Part shown: one piece after another, positions 50,676 through 60,286 of the stretch
How positions within the stretch are numbered: position 1 is the stretch's first letter
Layout of the letters: every line of letters begins with the position of its first letter
From: Brevibacterium yomogidense
Lineage (GTDB): Bacteria; Actinomycetota; Actinomycetes; Actinomycetales; Brevibacteriaceae
NCBI RefSeq assembly: GCF_016107685.1
Contig: NZ_JABASY010000001.1
Span: 648,187-712,186, forward strand
DNA: 64,000 nucleotides
Direction: 5' to 3'
The notes under the pieces: generated by a model
What the model saw: only the letters and a program-made list of their open reading frames with translations
Told to the model about the DNA's origin: nothing
The model's database searches: none
Program-made: the position numbers and the translations under genes

Positions 50676-52394
50676 ATGGCATTCGACCAATCAGAACTGA
50701 GAAGCGCGAGATGGTTCGACCGGGGGGATCTGAAGACGTTCGGCCACGTGTCGCGACTCAAGCAGATGGGGTACGACGAGGAGGACTTCCGTGGTCGACC
50801 GATCATCGCGATCCTCAACACGTGGAGTGACATCAACCCGTGCCACTCACACTTCCGAGACCGGACCGAACACATCAAGCGAGGAGTCGTCCAGGCGGGA
50901 GGATTCCCCCTCGAGCTGCCCGCGATCGCACTCGCGGAGAACTTCCAGAAGCCGACGACGATGATGTACCGGAACATGCTCGCGATGGAGGCCGAAGAGC
51001 TCCTCCGCTCGTACCCCGTGGACGGCGCGGTGCTCATGGGCGGTTGTGACAAGACGACGCCCGGTCTGCTCATGGGTGCCATCAGCATGGACCTGCCGGC
51101 GGTCTTCTTCCCCGCAGGCCCCATGATGAAGGGCTGCTGGAAAGGCGAAGCCCTCGGCAGCGGATCCGACGCGTGGAAGTTCTGGGACGAGTACCGCGCG
51201 GGGAACATCGGCGAATGCGACCTGCGCGGCGTCGAGTCGGGGATCGCCCGCACGCCCGGACACTGCATGACGATGGGCACCGCATCGACGATGACCTCGA
51301 TCGCAGAAGCCCTGGGCTTCTCGCTCCCCGGGGCGGCGTCGATCCCCGCAGTCATGGCCGACCATTCGCGTATGGCGACCCAGTGCGGACGCGCGGCAGT
51401 GGATGCTGTCACCGCGAACCGGCGACCCTCGGACATCCTCACCGACGACTCCGTCCACAACGCCGCGATCACCGCACTCGCGCTGGGCGGTTCGACGAAC
51501 GTCGTCATCCACCTCATCGCGATCGCACGACGGGCGGGCCTGAACACCAGCACGGAACTGTTCGACGCGCTCGCGGCACAGGTGCCGCTGCTTGCGAACA
51601 TTCGACCCGCAGGAGCGCACCTGATGGAGGACTTCTACGACGCGGGAGGCCTCACCGCGCTCCTGGAATCCCTGCGCGACCTGCTCCGGCCACACGCCCT
51701 CACCGTCAACGGGAAGACGCTGGGGGAGAACATCGCAGGTGCCGAGGTCCACGCACCCGACGTGATCCGCGACCGGACGAACCCCGTGTCGACGACTCCG
51801 GCGCTCAGGGTCCTCACCGGCAACCTGTGCCCTGACGGTGCACTCATCAAGCCCTCCGCGATGGACCCGGACAAGATGCACCACGTGGGGCCGGCACTGG
51901 TCTTCGACGACTACGCGGAGCTCAAGGAGCGCATCGAGGACCCGACGATCGAGATCACCGAGGACACCGTCCTCGTCCTGCGGGGCGCGGGACCGGTGGG
52001 TGGGCCCGGAATGCCCGAATGGGGGATGCTGCCGCTGCCCACACGACTGCTGGAGCAGGGGATCAGAGATCTCGTGCGGATCTCCGACGCGCGGATGTCG
52101 GGGACCAGCTACGGGACGTGCGTCCTCCACGTCACGCCGGAATCCGCCGTGGGTGGTCCCCTCGCCGCTCTGCGAACCGGGGACCAGGTCCGGCTCGACG
52201 TGACCGCCGGCACGCTTGACGCACTCGTGACGGACGACGAGTGGGAGAAGAGACTCGCCGCGGTGGCCCCCGGCGTCTTCGACGGGGACCGTGGATATCT
52301 GCGCCTCTACCGCGCACACGTCGGACAGGCCGACGCCGGATGCGACTTCGACTTCCTCGCGGGTGTGGGGAACCCGGAACCCGACATCCACTGA
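50676..52394 (+). CDS. IlvD/Edd-family sugar-acid dehydratase
   Basis: 572-residue Fe-S dehydratase. Three cluster cysteines are visible: Cys56 in NTWSDINPCHSHFR, Cys124 in MGGCDKTTPG, Cys197 in ARTPGHCMTMGTASTM. The C-terminal DARMSGTSYGTCVLHVTPESAVGGPLA is also conserved. NTWSDINPCHSHFRDRTEHIKRGV resembles the L-arabonate/D-xylonate dehydratase branch rather than branched-chain amino acid IlvD, so conversion of an aldonate to 2-keto-3-deoxyaldonate is expected. The neighbouring HpcH/HpaI aldolase could cleave that product. ATG at 50676, weak ribosome binding site. Confidence 0.9.
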   Translation: MAFDQSELRSARWFDRGDLKTFGHVSRLKQMGYDEEDFRGRPIIAILNTWSDINPCHSHFRDRTEHIKRGVVQAGGFPLELPAIALAENFQKPTTMMYRNMLAMEAEELLRSYPVDGAVLMGGCDKTTPGLLMGAISMDLPAVFFPAGPMMKGCWKGEALGSGSDAWKFWDEYRAGNIGECDLRGVESGIARTPGHCMTMGTASTMTSIAEALGFSLPGAASIPAVMADHSRMATQCGRAAVDAVTANRRPSDILTDDSVHNAAITALALGGSTNVVIHLIAIARRAGLNTSTELFDALAAQVPLLANIRPAGAHLMEDFYDAGGLTALLESLRDLLRPHALTVNGKTLGENIAGAEVHAPDVIRDRTNPVSTTPALRVLTGNLCPDGALIKPSAMDPDKMHHVGPALVFDDYAELKERIEDPTIEITEDTVLVLRGAGPVGGPGMPEWGMLPLPTRLLEQGIRDLVRISDARMSGTSYGTCVLHVTPESAVGGPLAALRTGDQVRLDVTAGTLDALVTDDEWEKRLAAVAPGVFDGDRGYLRLYRAHVGQADAGCDFDFLAGVGNPEPDIH

Positions 52395-52429
52395 CGCGGG
52401 TGGTCCGAGTGCGGCGTGGCCAGGCAGAA

Positions 52430-53206
52430 TCAGGTGCCGCTCGGGCCTCCCGCATCGCCCCGTGAGACCGCGAGATGATGCGCGGCAGCCGCGCACAGGT
52501 GGTTCAGATCGTTGGCGATCGTCACATGGCGGAATCCGACTGCCCGTCGGGCCCGGGCGACCTCCCCGCCGGCGGTGTGGATGACGACAGTGATGCCGGC
52601 GGCATCCGCGGCGTGCAGGATCCTCTGCAGCGCCGCATCGAACTCCTCGGCGATCGCAGGGTCTCCCAGGCCGTAGCCACCGAGTCCGATCGAGAGGTCG
52701 TTCGGCCCGATGTAGAGCCCGTCGAGTCCGGGAGTGGATGCGATCGACTCAACCTCCTCGAGACCGTGGCGGGTCTCGATCATGCAGAGGACGACGGTGC
52801 TCTCGTTGATCTCCTCGAGTGTCCCCGTGAGGAACTCCGAGGTGCGAGCGACACCGCGTGACCGCAGACCCAGGGGAGGGTACTTCGACGCGGCCACAGC
52901 GGCCTCGGCCTCGGTCCTCTCGTTGACCAGCGGAACGATCACGCCCGCTGCACCCGTGTCCAGCGCGCGACCGATCTCCCCGATCGTGCAGTCGGAGACC
53001 CGCACGAACGCGGGGATTCCGCCGACTTCCACAGCCCGCACGGAATCGGCGAGGTCGTGGGCGCTGTAGGAGCCGTGCTGCGCGTCGAGGACGACGTAGT
53101 CGTATCCGAGACCTGCGAGGCGTTCCAGCTGCAACGTTCCGGCGGCCATGGCGAAGTAACCGGTGGTCGGATCTGTCGACGTGAGGCGGCTGATGAGGGT
53201 GTGCAT
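52430..53206 (-). CDS. HpcH/HpaI-family class II aldolase
   Basis: 258 residues. DYVVLDAQHGSYSAHDLADSVRAVEVGGIPAFVRV, metal-binding Glu in VVLCMIETRHGLEEVESI, and LDGLYIGPNDLSIGLGGYGLGD with the second metal-binding Asp. Family members cleave 2-keto-3-deoxy sugar acids or related 4-hydroxy-2-ketoacids to pyruvate and an aldehyde. It converges with the dehydratase gene and is divergent from a LysR regulator. AAGGAG precedes the ATG at 53206. Confidence 0.9.
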   Translation of the reverse strand: MHTLISRLTSTDPTTGYFAMAAGTLQLERLAGLGYDYVVLDAQHGSYSAHDLADSVRAVEVGGIPAFVRVSDCTIGEIGRALDTGAAGVIVPLVNERTEAEAAVAASKYPPLGLRSRGVARTSEFLTGTLEEINESTVVLCMIETRHGLEEVESIASTPGLDGLYIGPNDLSIGLGGYGLGDPAIAEEFDAALQRILHAADAAGITVVIHTAGGEVARARRAVGFRHVTIANDLNHLCAAAAHHLAVSRGDAGGPSGT

Positions 53207-53247
53207 GTGTCTCCTTCGTAGACTTCACTGTAGGGGGTGGCGTGGGA

Positions 53248-53267
53248 CCGCGTTCTCCTGGACGCGG
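53248..53267. promoter_or_regulatory. Inverted repeat between aldolase and LysR genes
   Basis: CCGCGT (53248-53253), eight bases, ACGCGG (53262-53267): a perfect 6-bp inverted repeat in the 93-base divergent promoter region. Its size and place fit a LysR-type binding site, though it lacks the T-N11-A core. Confidence 0.45.
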
Positions 53268-53299
53268 AATGCGCGACGACGAGGAAGGGAAGGTGTTCG

Positions 53300-54232
53300 G
53301 TGGGTCTTTCGACGGATCAGATCGAATGCTTCATCGCGGTCGCGGAAGAGGGCAACGTGGGGCGGGCGGCACGCAGGCTCTCGATGACACAGCCTCCGCT
53401 CAGCCGGAAGATCCAGAGGCTCGAACGTGAGCTGGGGGTGAGCCTGTTCCGACGGGACGCCACCGGGATGAGCCTGACCCCGGCCGGCACTCAGTTCCTC
53501 GACGACGCCTACAGGATCACGTCGCTCGTGTCCGCGTCGTTCGACCGGGTCCGCATGGAAGGTCAGGACGTGTATGGGACCGTGGGGGTCGGATTCACCG
53601 CGATCTCCACCTACAACATCCTCCCGAAGCTGTTGAAGCTCACGTCGGCCTACCTGCCGAACGTCACCGTGAAGATCTCCGAACGGCTGTCCCCCGTGCA
53701 GGTGGAGATGGTGAGCCGCGGACGCCTGGACGTCGGATTCATCCGCCCACAGGAGCTTCCGTCGAATGTGTGCCACAGGGTGGTCGACAGCACACCGCTC
53801 GTCGCGCTGGTCCCTGAACGCAGCGCACTCGCGAAGCAGGCTGCGCCGCTGACCCCGGACGACCTCGCCACGCTGCCACTCATCCGCTACGAGCACGACG
53901 GCTCTCCGTACCTGGCACGTATGCACGATGAGATCTTCGCTTCTCACGCCGATGCGGGTTCGATCGAAGTGTCGCAAGTGCTGTCCGGCGCCGCTGTCGT
54001 CGCAGAGGGGATCGGGGCGATGATCGCGCCGGCGGCCGTCGCGAAGCTGGCCCTGCCGGGGTTGGCGGTTCGTGCCGTCGCGTTGCCGACCTCTGATGTC
54101 GAGGTCCCGACCTGGGCCGTGTATTCGCAGGACGCACGGTCTCCGTTGGCTGAGCGGCTGCTGGGATACTTCGACGAGCTCACCACTCACCTCCTGCGTG
54201 AGAACAATCGGATTCTGCGGTCCTTGGACTGA
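53300..54232 (+). CDS. LysR-family transcriptional regulator
   Basis: 310 residues. HTH (STDQIECFIAVAEEGNVGRAARRLSMTQPPLSRKIQRLERELGVSLFRR) and the effector domain (GTVGVGFTAISTYNILPKLLKLTSAYLPNVTVKISE..., RGRLDVGFIRP, PLVALVPERSALAK). GTG at 53300 chosen because the HTH begins at once; GGAAGG lies ahead. Divergent from the aldolase gene, its most likely target, with the dehydratase and the TctA system as further candidates. Confidence 0.88.
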   Translation: MGLSTDQIECFIAVAEEGNVGRAARRLSMTQPPLSRKIQRLERELGVSLFRRDATGMSLTPAGTQFLDDAYRITSLVSASFDRVRMEGQDVYGTVGVGFTAISTYNILPKLLKLTSAYLPNVTVKISERLSPVQVEMVSRGRLDVGFIRPQELPSNVCHRVVDSTPLVALVPERSALAKQAAPLTPDDLATLPLIRYEHDGSPYLARMHDEIFASHADAGSIEVSQVLSGAAVVAEGIGAMIAPAAVAKLALPGLAVRAVALPTSDVEVPTWAVYSQDARSPLAERLLGYFDELTTHLLRENNRILRSLD

Positions 54233-54233
54233 A

Positions 54234-54282
54234 CGCCGCTGCGTCTCGACCGGGGCCCCGCGTGGACGGGCGAGACGCGGCG
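54234..54282. terminator. Terminator between LysR and TctA genes
   Basis: CGCCGC-TGC-GTCTCG (54234-54248) pairs with CGAGACGCGGCG (54271-54282), leaving a 3-base bulge; the loop holds a further palindrome CGGGGCCCCG. Lies between convergent genes. Confidence 0.6.
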
Positions 54283-54286
54283 ATTC

Positions 54287-55909
54287 TCACTCAGGGCGTG
54301 ACGGAGGTTTCTGCCCCGTTCCGGTGGACTCCTCGCCCCCGCTGCCGTGTGACCCCTCGGCGCTTTCGGGGGCGGCGGACTGCGCGGCGCTGACCGGCGG
54401 TGCCACGGCGATGGCGGGCGGCAGGCCCTTCCCCGGGCGGCGGAAGGACGCAACCAAGGACAGGACGACGAACAGCGTCACGGTCAACAGGATTCCGAGC
54501 GCGACGGGGCGGTCGAAGAAGATCGAGAGGCTGCCGTCGGACAGGGTCATGGTCCGACGGAACTCCACTTCCATGATCGGTCCCAGGACGAAGGCGAGAA
54601 TGAAGGGCGCCATGTCGAATTGGAGCTTCTTCAGCAGGTAGCCGATGATGCCGAAGACGATGCAGACGACCACGTCGAACATCGAGCTGTTCACCGCGTA
54701 GACGCCGAGGAAAGCGACCGTCACGATGATGGGGTTGAGGATCGACGCGGGGATCTTGAGGATCAGGACGAAGACCCTGATGAGCGGGAGGTTCAACAGG
54801 AGCAGCAGCGCATTGCCTATGTACATCGAGGCGATGACGCCGAAGAACACCTCGGGGTGCGTGTTGATGAGCTGCGGGCCGGGTGTCACATTCTGCATGA
54901 GCAGGGCACCGAACAGCAGGGCCATCACCGCGTTCGGCGGAACACCCAGAGTGAGGAGCGGGATGAAAGCCGAATTCGACGACGCGTTGTCCGCCGTCTC
55001 CGTCGCGGCGAGCCCCTCCAATGCGCCCTTACCGAACTTTTCGGGGTGCTTCGAGATCCTCTTCTCCACCCCGTAGGACAGGACGGACGATATCGCCCCG
55101 CCGCCGCCCGGAAGGATTCCGACGAAGAACCCCAAGACGGACGCACGGAGGATCGCCCACCGGGTCTGCAGCCATTCGGCACGATTGGGGAGGATCCGTC
55201 GGATCGGTTGCGCAGTGGTCGTGGCGGCCCTCTTCTTCTCCATCGTGTAGAAGATCTCCCCCAGACCGAACAGTCCGACCGCGACCGGCACGATGTCGAT
55301 GCCGGCGGAGAGATCGACACTGCCGAACGTGAGACGAGGGGTGCCCGCCATCGGATCGGTGCCGATCGCGGCGACCAGCAGACCGAGGCCCGCGAGCGAC
55401 ATCGATTTGAGTCGGGACCCCGACCCCACGAACCCGATCATGATGATGCCGAAGAGTGTGAGGGCGAACAGCTCGGGGGCGCCCACTTTCGCCGCGTACT
55501 TCGCGAGCAGCGGGGCGAGGAAGGTGAGGCCGATGATCGCGATCGTCCCGCCGATGAAGGATCCGATGGCGGTGATCCCCAGTGCCACACCGGCCTTGCC
55601 CTGGCGCGCGAGGGGATAGCCGTCGAGGGTCGTGATGACGGACGAGGCATCGCCGGGGAGCCGGAGGAGGATGGAAGGTACACGGCCGCCGTACATGCTC
55701 CCGTAGTAGATGCCGGCCAGCATGATGATGGCTGTGGCGGGTTCCAGGCTGAAGGTCAGCGGCAGCAGGATCGCGATTGCTGCGGTGGCGCCCAGGCCGG
55801 GCAGCAGACCGATGACCGTCCCGATCAGCACACCGAGGGTGACGTAGATCAGGTTCATCGGACTGAACGCGACGGCGAAACCGTCGCCGAGGTTGGTCAG
55901 CAGCTCCAT
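54287..55909 (-). CDS. Tripartite tricarboxylate transporter large subunit TctA (system 1)
   Basis: 540-residue membrane protein with about 12 hydrophobic segments: YVTLGVLIGTVIGLLPGLGATAAIAILLPLTFSLEPATAIIMLAGIYYGSMYGG is the TctA signature, with a second in FFVGILPGGGGAISSVLSYGVEK and NSAFIPLLTLGVPPNAVMALLFGALL. A hydrophilic tail of about 45 residues follows. It forms the channel with the TctB protein encoded 50 bases upstream; the binding protein TctC begins the operon. Substrates of this family are citrate, other carboxylates or sugar acids. Confidence 0.92.
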   Translation of the reverse strand: MELLTNLGDGFAVAFSPMNLIYVTLGVLIGTVIGLLPGLGATAAIAILLPLTFSLEPATAIIMLAGIYYGSMYGGRVPSILLRLPGDASSVITTLDGYPLARQGKAGVALGITAIGSFIGGTIAIIGLTFLAPLLAKYAAKVGAPELFALTLFGIIMIGFVGSGSRLKSMSLAGLGLLVAAIGTDPMAGTPRLTFGSVDLSAGIDIVPVAVGLFGLGEIFYTMEKKRAATTTAQPIRRILPNRAEWLQTRWAILRASVLGFFVGILPGGGGAISSVLSYGVEKRISKHPEKFGKGALEGLAATETADNASSNSAFIPLLTLGVPPNAVMALLFGALLMQNVTPGPQLINTHPEVFFGVIASMYIGNALLLLLNLPLIRVFVLILKIPASILNPIIVTVAFLGVYAVNSSMFDVVVCIVFGIIGYLLKKLQFDMAPFILAFVLGPIMEVEFRRTMTLSDGSLSIFFDRPVALGILLTVTLFVVLSLVASFRRPGKGLPPAIAVAPPVSAAQSAAPESAEGSHGSGGEESTGTGQKPPSRPE

Positions 55910-55959
55910 ACGGGATCGTCCAGTTCTTGCTCGTCAGGCGCAGGGCGGGCCTGGGGCGG

Positions 55960-56478
55960 TCAGAAGGGGAGGGTGAAAGCGGGGAGGCGGACGCTGAGCA
56001 TGACACCGAAGAGGACGTACGCGATGAAACTCGTCGCGATCGCCACGATGCCCGATCGCAGCCACGACTCCCGGGAGAGCACCTTCATCATGAAGGTGAT
56101 GAGGAGAACCGACGGGAGGATGAATCCCACGTAGTCGAAGAGGAACGGAAAGAGCAGGAACGCGACGAGCAGGGCCACAGCGCGCCCGACCTCCGGCAGA
56201 TGGAACCTCTCCTCCTCCTTGTGGGGGAGGAGGGCGGACACGAGCGCCATCGATCCCGTGATCGTCGCGATCGCGATGGGCCATAGGCCGGGCCCGGGGC
56301 GTGATATCGACCCGAAGTCCAAGCGCGATCCGACCACCACGAACGCGATACTGATGCCGACCAACAGGAGGGGCCCCAGGCGGTGCGTGTGCTTGTCGTA
56401 CCATCTGGTCTCGCGGTCTGCGCCGTCGTCGATGTCATCGGTCGGCGTCCTGTCGAGTGCGGGGTCTTGTGCATTCAT
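55960..56478 (-). CDS. Tripartite tricarboxylate transporter small subunit TctB (system 1)
   Basis: 172 residues, four hydrophobic segments after a charged N-terminus: GPLLLVGISIAFVVVGSRLD, then SISRPGPGLWPIAIATI (the conserved GLWP stretch of TctB), VALLVAFLLFPFLFDYVGFILPSVLLITFMMKVL and a last helix. Middle gene of the tctC-tctB-tctA operon, 45 bases after tctC. Confidence 0.82.
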   Translation of the reverse strand: MNAQDPALDRTPTDDIDDGADRETRWYDKHTHRLGPLLLVGISIAFVVVGSRLDFGSISRPGPGLWPIAIATITGSMALVSALLPHKEEERFHLPEVGRAVALLVAFLLFPFLFDYVGFILPSVLLITFMMKVLSRESWLRSGIVAIATSFIAYVLFGVMLSVRLPAFTLPF

Positions 56479-56523
56479 GTCGACGAGTCGATTCGTCTGC
56501 GGACCATGACGCTGCCGCTGGCC

Positions 56524-57501
56524 TCAGCCATCGATCCGTTCGATTCCGAGATCCTCGAACGCCGTGACGAGGCGCTCCCGCTCCTCCGGAATGAATTCCT
56601 CGATGAACGCGGCGCCCTCGTACTCCGGTTCGAGGAGGTAGTTCTCCTCCATGAACTGCTGGTACGCGTCGCTTTCGTACGCTTCCTTCAGCAGCGGCTC
56701 GAGCTGGGCGACGACGTCGTCCGGTGTATCCGCCGGGATGGAGATCATGTTGCGCGAGAGGTACCCGGCTCCGTCGGGATACCCCGCTTCGACCAGTGAC
56801 ACGAGATCGGGGAACGCGGGGTGACGTTCCTCCGTGTTGATGGCGAGGCCGGTGACATCCCCGGACTCCAACTGCGGAACCGCGATGTTCATGTCGATGA
56901 TCCCGACGTCCACCTGCCCCGATGTGACGGCCTGCAGCGAATCAGTCGCCGAGTCGTAGGGGACGGGTTCCGCGTCGAGACCCATGTCGTCCAGCACGGT
57001 GCCGAGCGAGAGGTGGGTGACGTGCCCCTGCGCCAGGATCGTGTAGGTGATCCGTTCGGAGACCTGTTCCAGGTCTTCGAGGGACTGTATGTCGCTGTCC
57101 TTGTGAGAGACGATGATGTGTGGCTGGTCGTAGAGTGGGCCGACGCTGCGGAAGTCTTCCGGTGTATAGCTCACCTCCTGCACCAGCGGAACACTGGCGA
57201 ATGCAGAGTTGGGGGTGATGACCATGTTGTACCCGTCTGCGGGGGCTCTCATCGCTTCGGTGATCCCCACGGCGGCCCCGCCGCCGGGGCGGTTGACCAC
57301 GACCACCTGCTGTCCGGAGATCGACTCGAGTTCTGCGGCGAGCAGCCGACCTGCGGTGTCGTTGGACCCACCCGGGTTGTACGGAACGATGAGTTCGAAG
57401 CGGTCGGAGGGGAACTCCGCATCCCCCGCGTCGCATGCAGCGACACTGGTCAATGCCAGAACTGCTCCGATAGAGGCCATCATGCGTGTGCGCAGCTTCA
57501 T
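56524..57501 (-). CDS. Tripartite tricarboxylate transporter binding lipoprotein TctC (system 1)
   Basis: 325 residues. Signal peptide with lipobox LTSVAAC; then FELIVPYNPGGSNDTAGRLLAAELESISGQQVVVVNRPGGGAAVGITEAMRAPADGYNMVIT, the TctC/Bug signature. Start 57501 with AAGGAG ahead. Bug proteins bind carboxylates through the N- and C-lobe loops and deliver them to TctAB. Confidence 0.92.
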   Translation of the reverse strand: MKLRTRMMASIGAVLALTSVAACDAGDAEFPSDRFELIVPYNPGGSNDTAGRLLAAELESISGQQVVVVNRPGGGAAVGITEAMRAPADGYNMVITPNSAFASVPLVQEVSYTPEDFRSVGPLYDQPHIIVSHKDSDIQSLEDLEQVSERITYTILAQGHVTHLSLGTVLDDMGLDAEPVPYDSATDSLQAVTSGQVDVGIIDMNIAVPQLESGDVTGLAINTEERHPAFPDLVSLVEAGYPDGAGYLSRNMISIPADTPDDVVAQLEPLLKEAYESDAYQQFMEENYLLEPEYEGAAFIEEFIPEERERLVTAFEDLGIERIDG

Positions 57502-57721
57502 TGTTGCTCCTTGGTCAGAGGCCGAGGATTCTCTCGTGCCACGCATCGCTTTCAGCTGGGACGTTTCCACATCGAATCGGCCCGGGTTGATGCGCGATGC
57601 AGTGCTTCGATGCACTTGGTGACCAGTTCTACCACCGGCGGTATGCATGAAATGGACCGACTTGGTATTGAGGTATACGCATCATGCATCACCGGTGTCG
57701 ATCGGCCGGTCCGCGTCTGCC

Positions 57722-58594
57722 TCAGGACATCACGTCGAGGAGCGAGCGGACCGCGGGATTCCTGCTGCCCGGCCGCCAGAGCGCGTGGAGCTCGACGACG
57801 TCCTCATCGAAGTCGCGGAAGGTCAGGTACTCAACTCCCGGTACCCTGGTGCGCTGAGCCGATTCCGGGACGAACGCGATTCCGTGCCCGCCTGCGACGA
57901 GGCTGATCATCGTCATGATCTGGCCCAGTGTGTACCGCATCTGTTCAGGGGCGATATCGAAGTTCCCGACGATGATGTCGTAGAAGTAGCGAGCTTTGGA
58001 CGCAGAGTGCATGATGATCGCCTGATCGCGGATATCGGCCTTGGTGAGGGCAGAACCGCGCCGTGCCATCTCCGAATCCGCTGGGACGGCCAGCATGAGG
58101 CGCTCCTTCAGGAGCAGCCGCGACTCCAGGTTCGGGAGAGGCGTGTGCAGTCGTCCGATCGCCATGTCGATGCGCTCTTCGTCGAGAGCCTGCAGCTGCT
58201 CTGCAGTGACCATCTCCACCAGATCGATATCGAGTCCGGGCAGCTCGCGTTTGACCGTGCTGAGCAGACCGCTGAGGGGCCCGAACCCCGCAGCGGCGGT
58301 GAACCCCAGGCGGACGAGCCCGAGCTGGCCTGAGGCGACCCGTCGGGCACCTTCCGGCGCACGACCGGCGAGCCCCAGCAGTTTGCGGGATTCGGCGAGG
58401 AACAGCTGTCCGGCAGCGGTGAGCTCCACGCCGCGACCGCGCCGATCCAGAAGCTCGGCCCCCACATGACGCTCCAGCTTCTGGATCTGGCGGCTGAGCG
58501 GCGGCTGCGTCATGTTGAGCTCTGCAGCCGCCCGTCCGAAGTGGAGATGCTCAGCCACTGCGACGAAGCAGCGCACCTGATCCAACGTGAACAT
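57722..58594 (-). CDS. LysR-family transcriptional regulator
   Basis: 290 residues. HTH (FTLDQVRCFVAVAEHLHFGRAAAELNMTQPPLSRQIQKLERHVGAELLDRRGRGVEL) and a LysR effector domain. Start ATG 58594 with GGAG eight bases ahead (GTG at 58603 is an alternative). It sits between the two Tct operons on the same strand. The 220 bases to tctC1 hold GGTAT/ATGCAT-containing repeats that may be its site. Resembles regulators of the benzoate/citrate-type group (HLHFGRAA, TQPPLSRQIQ), but no closer assignment is justified. Confidence 0.88.
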   Translation of the reverse strand: MFTLDQVRCFVAVAEHLHFGRAAAELNMTQPPLSRQIQKLERHVGAELLDRRGRGVELTAAGQLFLAESRKLLGLAGRAPEGARRVASGQLGLVRLGFTAAAGFGPLSGLLSTVKRELPGLDIDLVEMVTAEQLQALDEERIDMAIGRLHTPLPNLESRLLLKERLMLAVPADSEMARRGSALTKADIRDQAIIMHSASKARYFYDIIVGNFDIAPEQMRYTLGQIMTMISLVAGGHGIAFVPESAQRTRVPGVEYLTFRDFDEDVVELHALWRPGSRNPAVRSLLDVMS

Positions 58595-58703
58595 GACCCA
58601 CACTCCAATGCTCTGAGAGCATCAAGCTAACAGATCGGTGAGTCTCCCGGGGATCGCATCAGGCGTGGTCACGTCCGCACTCGGGCCCGCCTCCTCGCCT
58701 GGT

Positions 58704-60242
58704 TCAGCGCTTCTCGGCCGGTTCGTGGTCGTTGCTCGGATCCATGAGAGCGACCACCGGGCTCTTCTTCCGGAGGATCAGCTTGAGCGCCAGCGGCGCG
58801 AGGAGCACCAGTGCGAAGAGGATCAGGATCGTCACGGCGATCGGGTGATTCGTCACCTGGGTGACATCGCCCTGGAACATCATGAGCGAGCGGCGGAAGC
58901 TGTCTTCGAGCAAGGAGCCGAGAACGAAGGCGAGCACCAGGGGCGCCGGGTCGAAGCCCATCTTCTTCATGAGGTAACCGATCACGCCGAACGCCACGAC
59001 GACCAGGACCTCGAAGAAGCGGTTGTTGATGGTGTACGCGCCGATGCAGACGATCATGAGGGTGATCGGGGCGAGGATGGTCGGAGGGACGTCGAGGATC
59101 TTCACGAACAGGCCGATCAGCGGTATCGACAGCACGATGAGGATGATGTTCCCCAGATACATCGAGTTGATGACGCCCCAGAACAGGCCGGGATCTTCAC
59201 TGACGAGCTGGGGTCCCGGGGTGATCCCCTGGATCATGAGCGCTCCGAACATCACGGCCATCGTGGCGTTGGCGGGGATGCCCAGGGTGAGCAGAGGGAT
59301 GAAGGAGGACGTGGCTGCCGCGTTGTTGCCCGTCTCCGGGCCGGCGACACCTTCGATCGCGCCCTTGCCGAAGCGGCTGGGGTCCTTCGCCAACCGCTTC
59401 TCTGTGCCGTAGGAGACCATCGCGGACACCGTGGCACCGCCGCCGGGGAGGAGCCCCAGGAAGAATCCGATGAAACCGCCGCGGATCATCGGAGCCGCGG
59501 ACTGCTTGAGGTCCGCCCGCGTGGGAAGGACCTTGTCCACCTTGATGCGAGGAGGCAGGGGCTGGTGGCGTCGTTCCAGGGCGTAGAGGATCTCTGTGAG
59601 GCCGAAGACGCCCATGGCGATCGGGACGAACTGCAGCCCGTCGGCGAGCTCGAGGCTGCCCGCGGTGTAGCGCATCTCCCCGGTGAACCCGTCGCGGCCG
59701 ATGACTGCCAGCAGCAGGCCGATCGTGGCCGCGATGAATGCCTTGACTCGCGCGCCGTTGGAGATCGTGGCGACGAGCAGGATGCCGAGCAGTGCGAGCG
59801 CCGCGTATTCGGGCGGCCCGAACCTCAGGGCCCATCCCGAAACGATGGGAGCGACGAACGTGAGAGCGACGATCGAGATCGTGCCGCCCAGGAAGGAGGC
59901 GATGGCGCCGATGCCCAGGGCTTTTCCGGCCTGTCCCTTCTTGCCCATGGGGTAGCCCTCGATCGCGGTGATCGCGGAGCTCGTCTCACCCGGAATGTTC
60001 AGCAGGACGGCGGTCACGGTCCCTCCGTAGATGCCGCCGTAGAAGATCCCCGCGAGCATGATGATCGCGGCGACAGGCTCCATGCCGTAGGTCAGCGGCA
60101 GGAGGATCGCGATGGTGGCCGCCTGGCCGAGCCCCGGCAGCACGCCGATGACCATGCCGACCAGGACGCCGATCAGACAGAAGAGGAGGTTCATCGGTTC
60201 GAGGACAACCGAGAAGCCCTCGATGACGGGGGCGAAATCCAT
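58704..60242 (-). CDS. Tripartite tricarboxylate transporter large subunit TctA (system 2)
   Basis: 512-residue membrane protein, paralogue of the system-1 TctA, with the same signatures (GVLVGMVIGVLPGLGQAATIAILLPLTYGMEPVAAIIMLAGIFYGGIYGG; FFLGLLPGGGATVSAMVSYGTEKRL; SSFIPLLTLGIPANATMAVMFGALMI). Shorter tail than system 1. Preceded by TctB2 (44-base gap) and TctC2. Confidence 0.92.
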   Translation of the reverse strand: MDFAPVIEGFSVVLEPMNLLFCLIGVLVGMVIGVLPGLGQAATIAILLPLTYGMEPVAAIIMLAGIFYGGIYGGTVTAVLLNIPGETSSAITAIEGYPMGKKGQAGKALGIGAIASFLGGTISIVALTFVAPIVSGWALRFGPPEYAALALLGILLVATISNGARVKAFIAATIGLLLAVIGRDGFTGEMRYTAGSLELADGLQFVPIAMGVFGLTEILYALERRHQPLPPRIKVDKVLPTRADLKQSAAPMIRGGFIGFFLGLLPGGGATVSAMVSYGTEKRLAKDPSRFGKGAIEGVAGPETGNNAAATSSFIPLLTLGIPANATMAVMFGALMIQGITPGPQLVSEDPGLFWGVINSMYLGNIILIVLSIPLIGLFVKILDVPPTILAPITLMIVCIGAYTINNRFFEVLVVVAFGVIGYLMKKMGFDPAPLVLAFVLGSLLEDSFRRSLMMFQGDVTQVTNHPIAVTILILFALVLLAPLALKLILRKKSPVVALMDPSNDHEPAEKR

Positions 60243-60286
60243 GGGAGGTCAGTGCCTTTCTCAGGTGCGTGGATCGATCGTCGCGA

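Noticed and set aside
57502-57721. Defined LysR operator upstream of tctC1
   Set aside because: Several GGTAT, ATGCAT and GTATAC elements occur, but no clear T-N11-A palindrome with consistent spacing; noted only as a candidate region.
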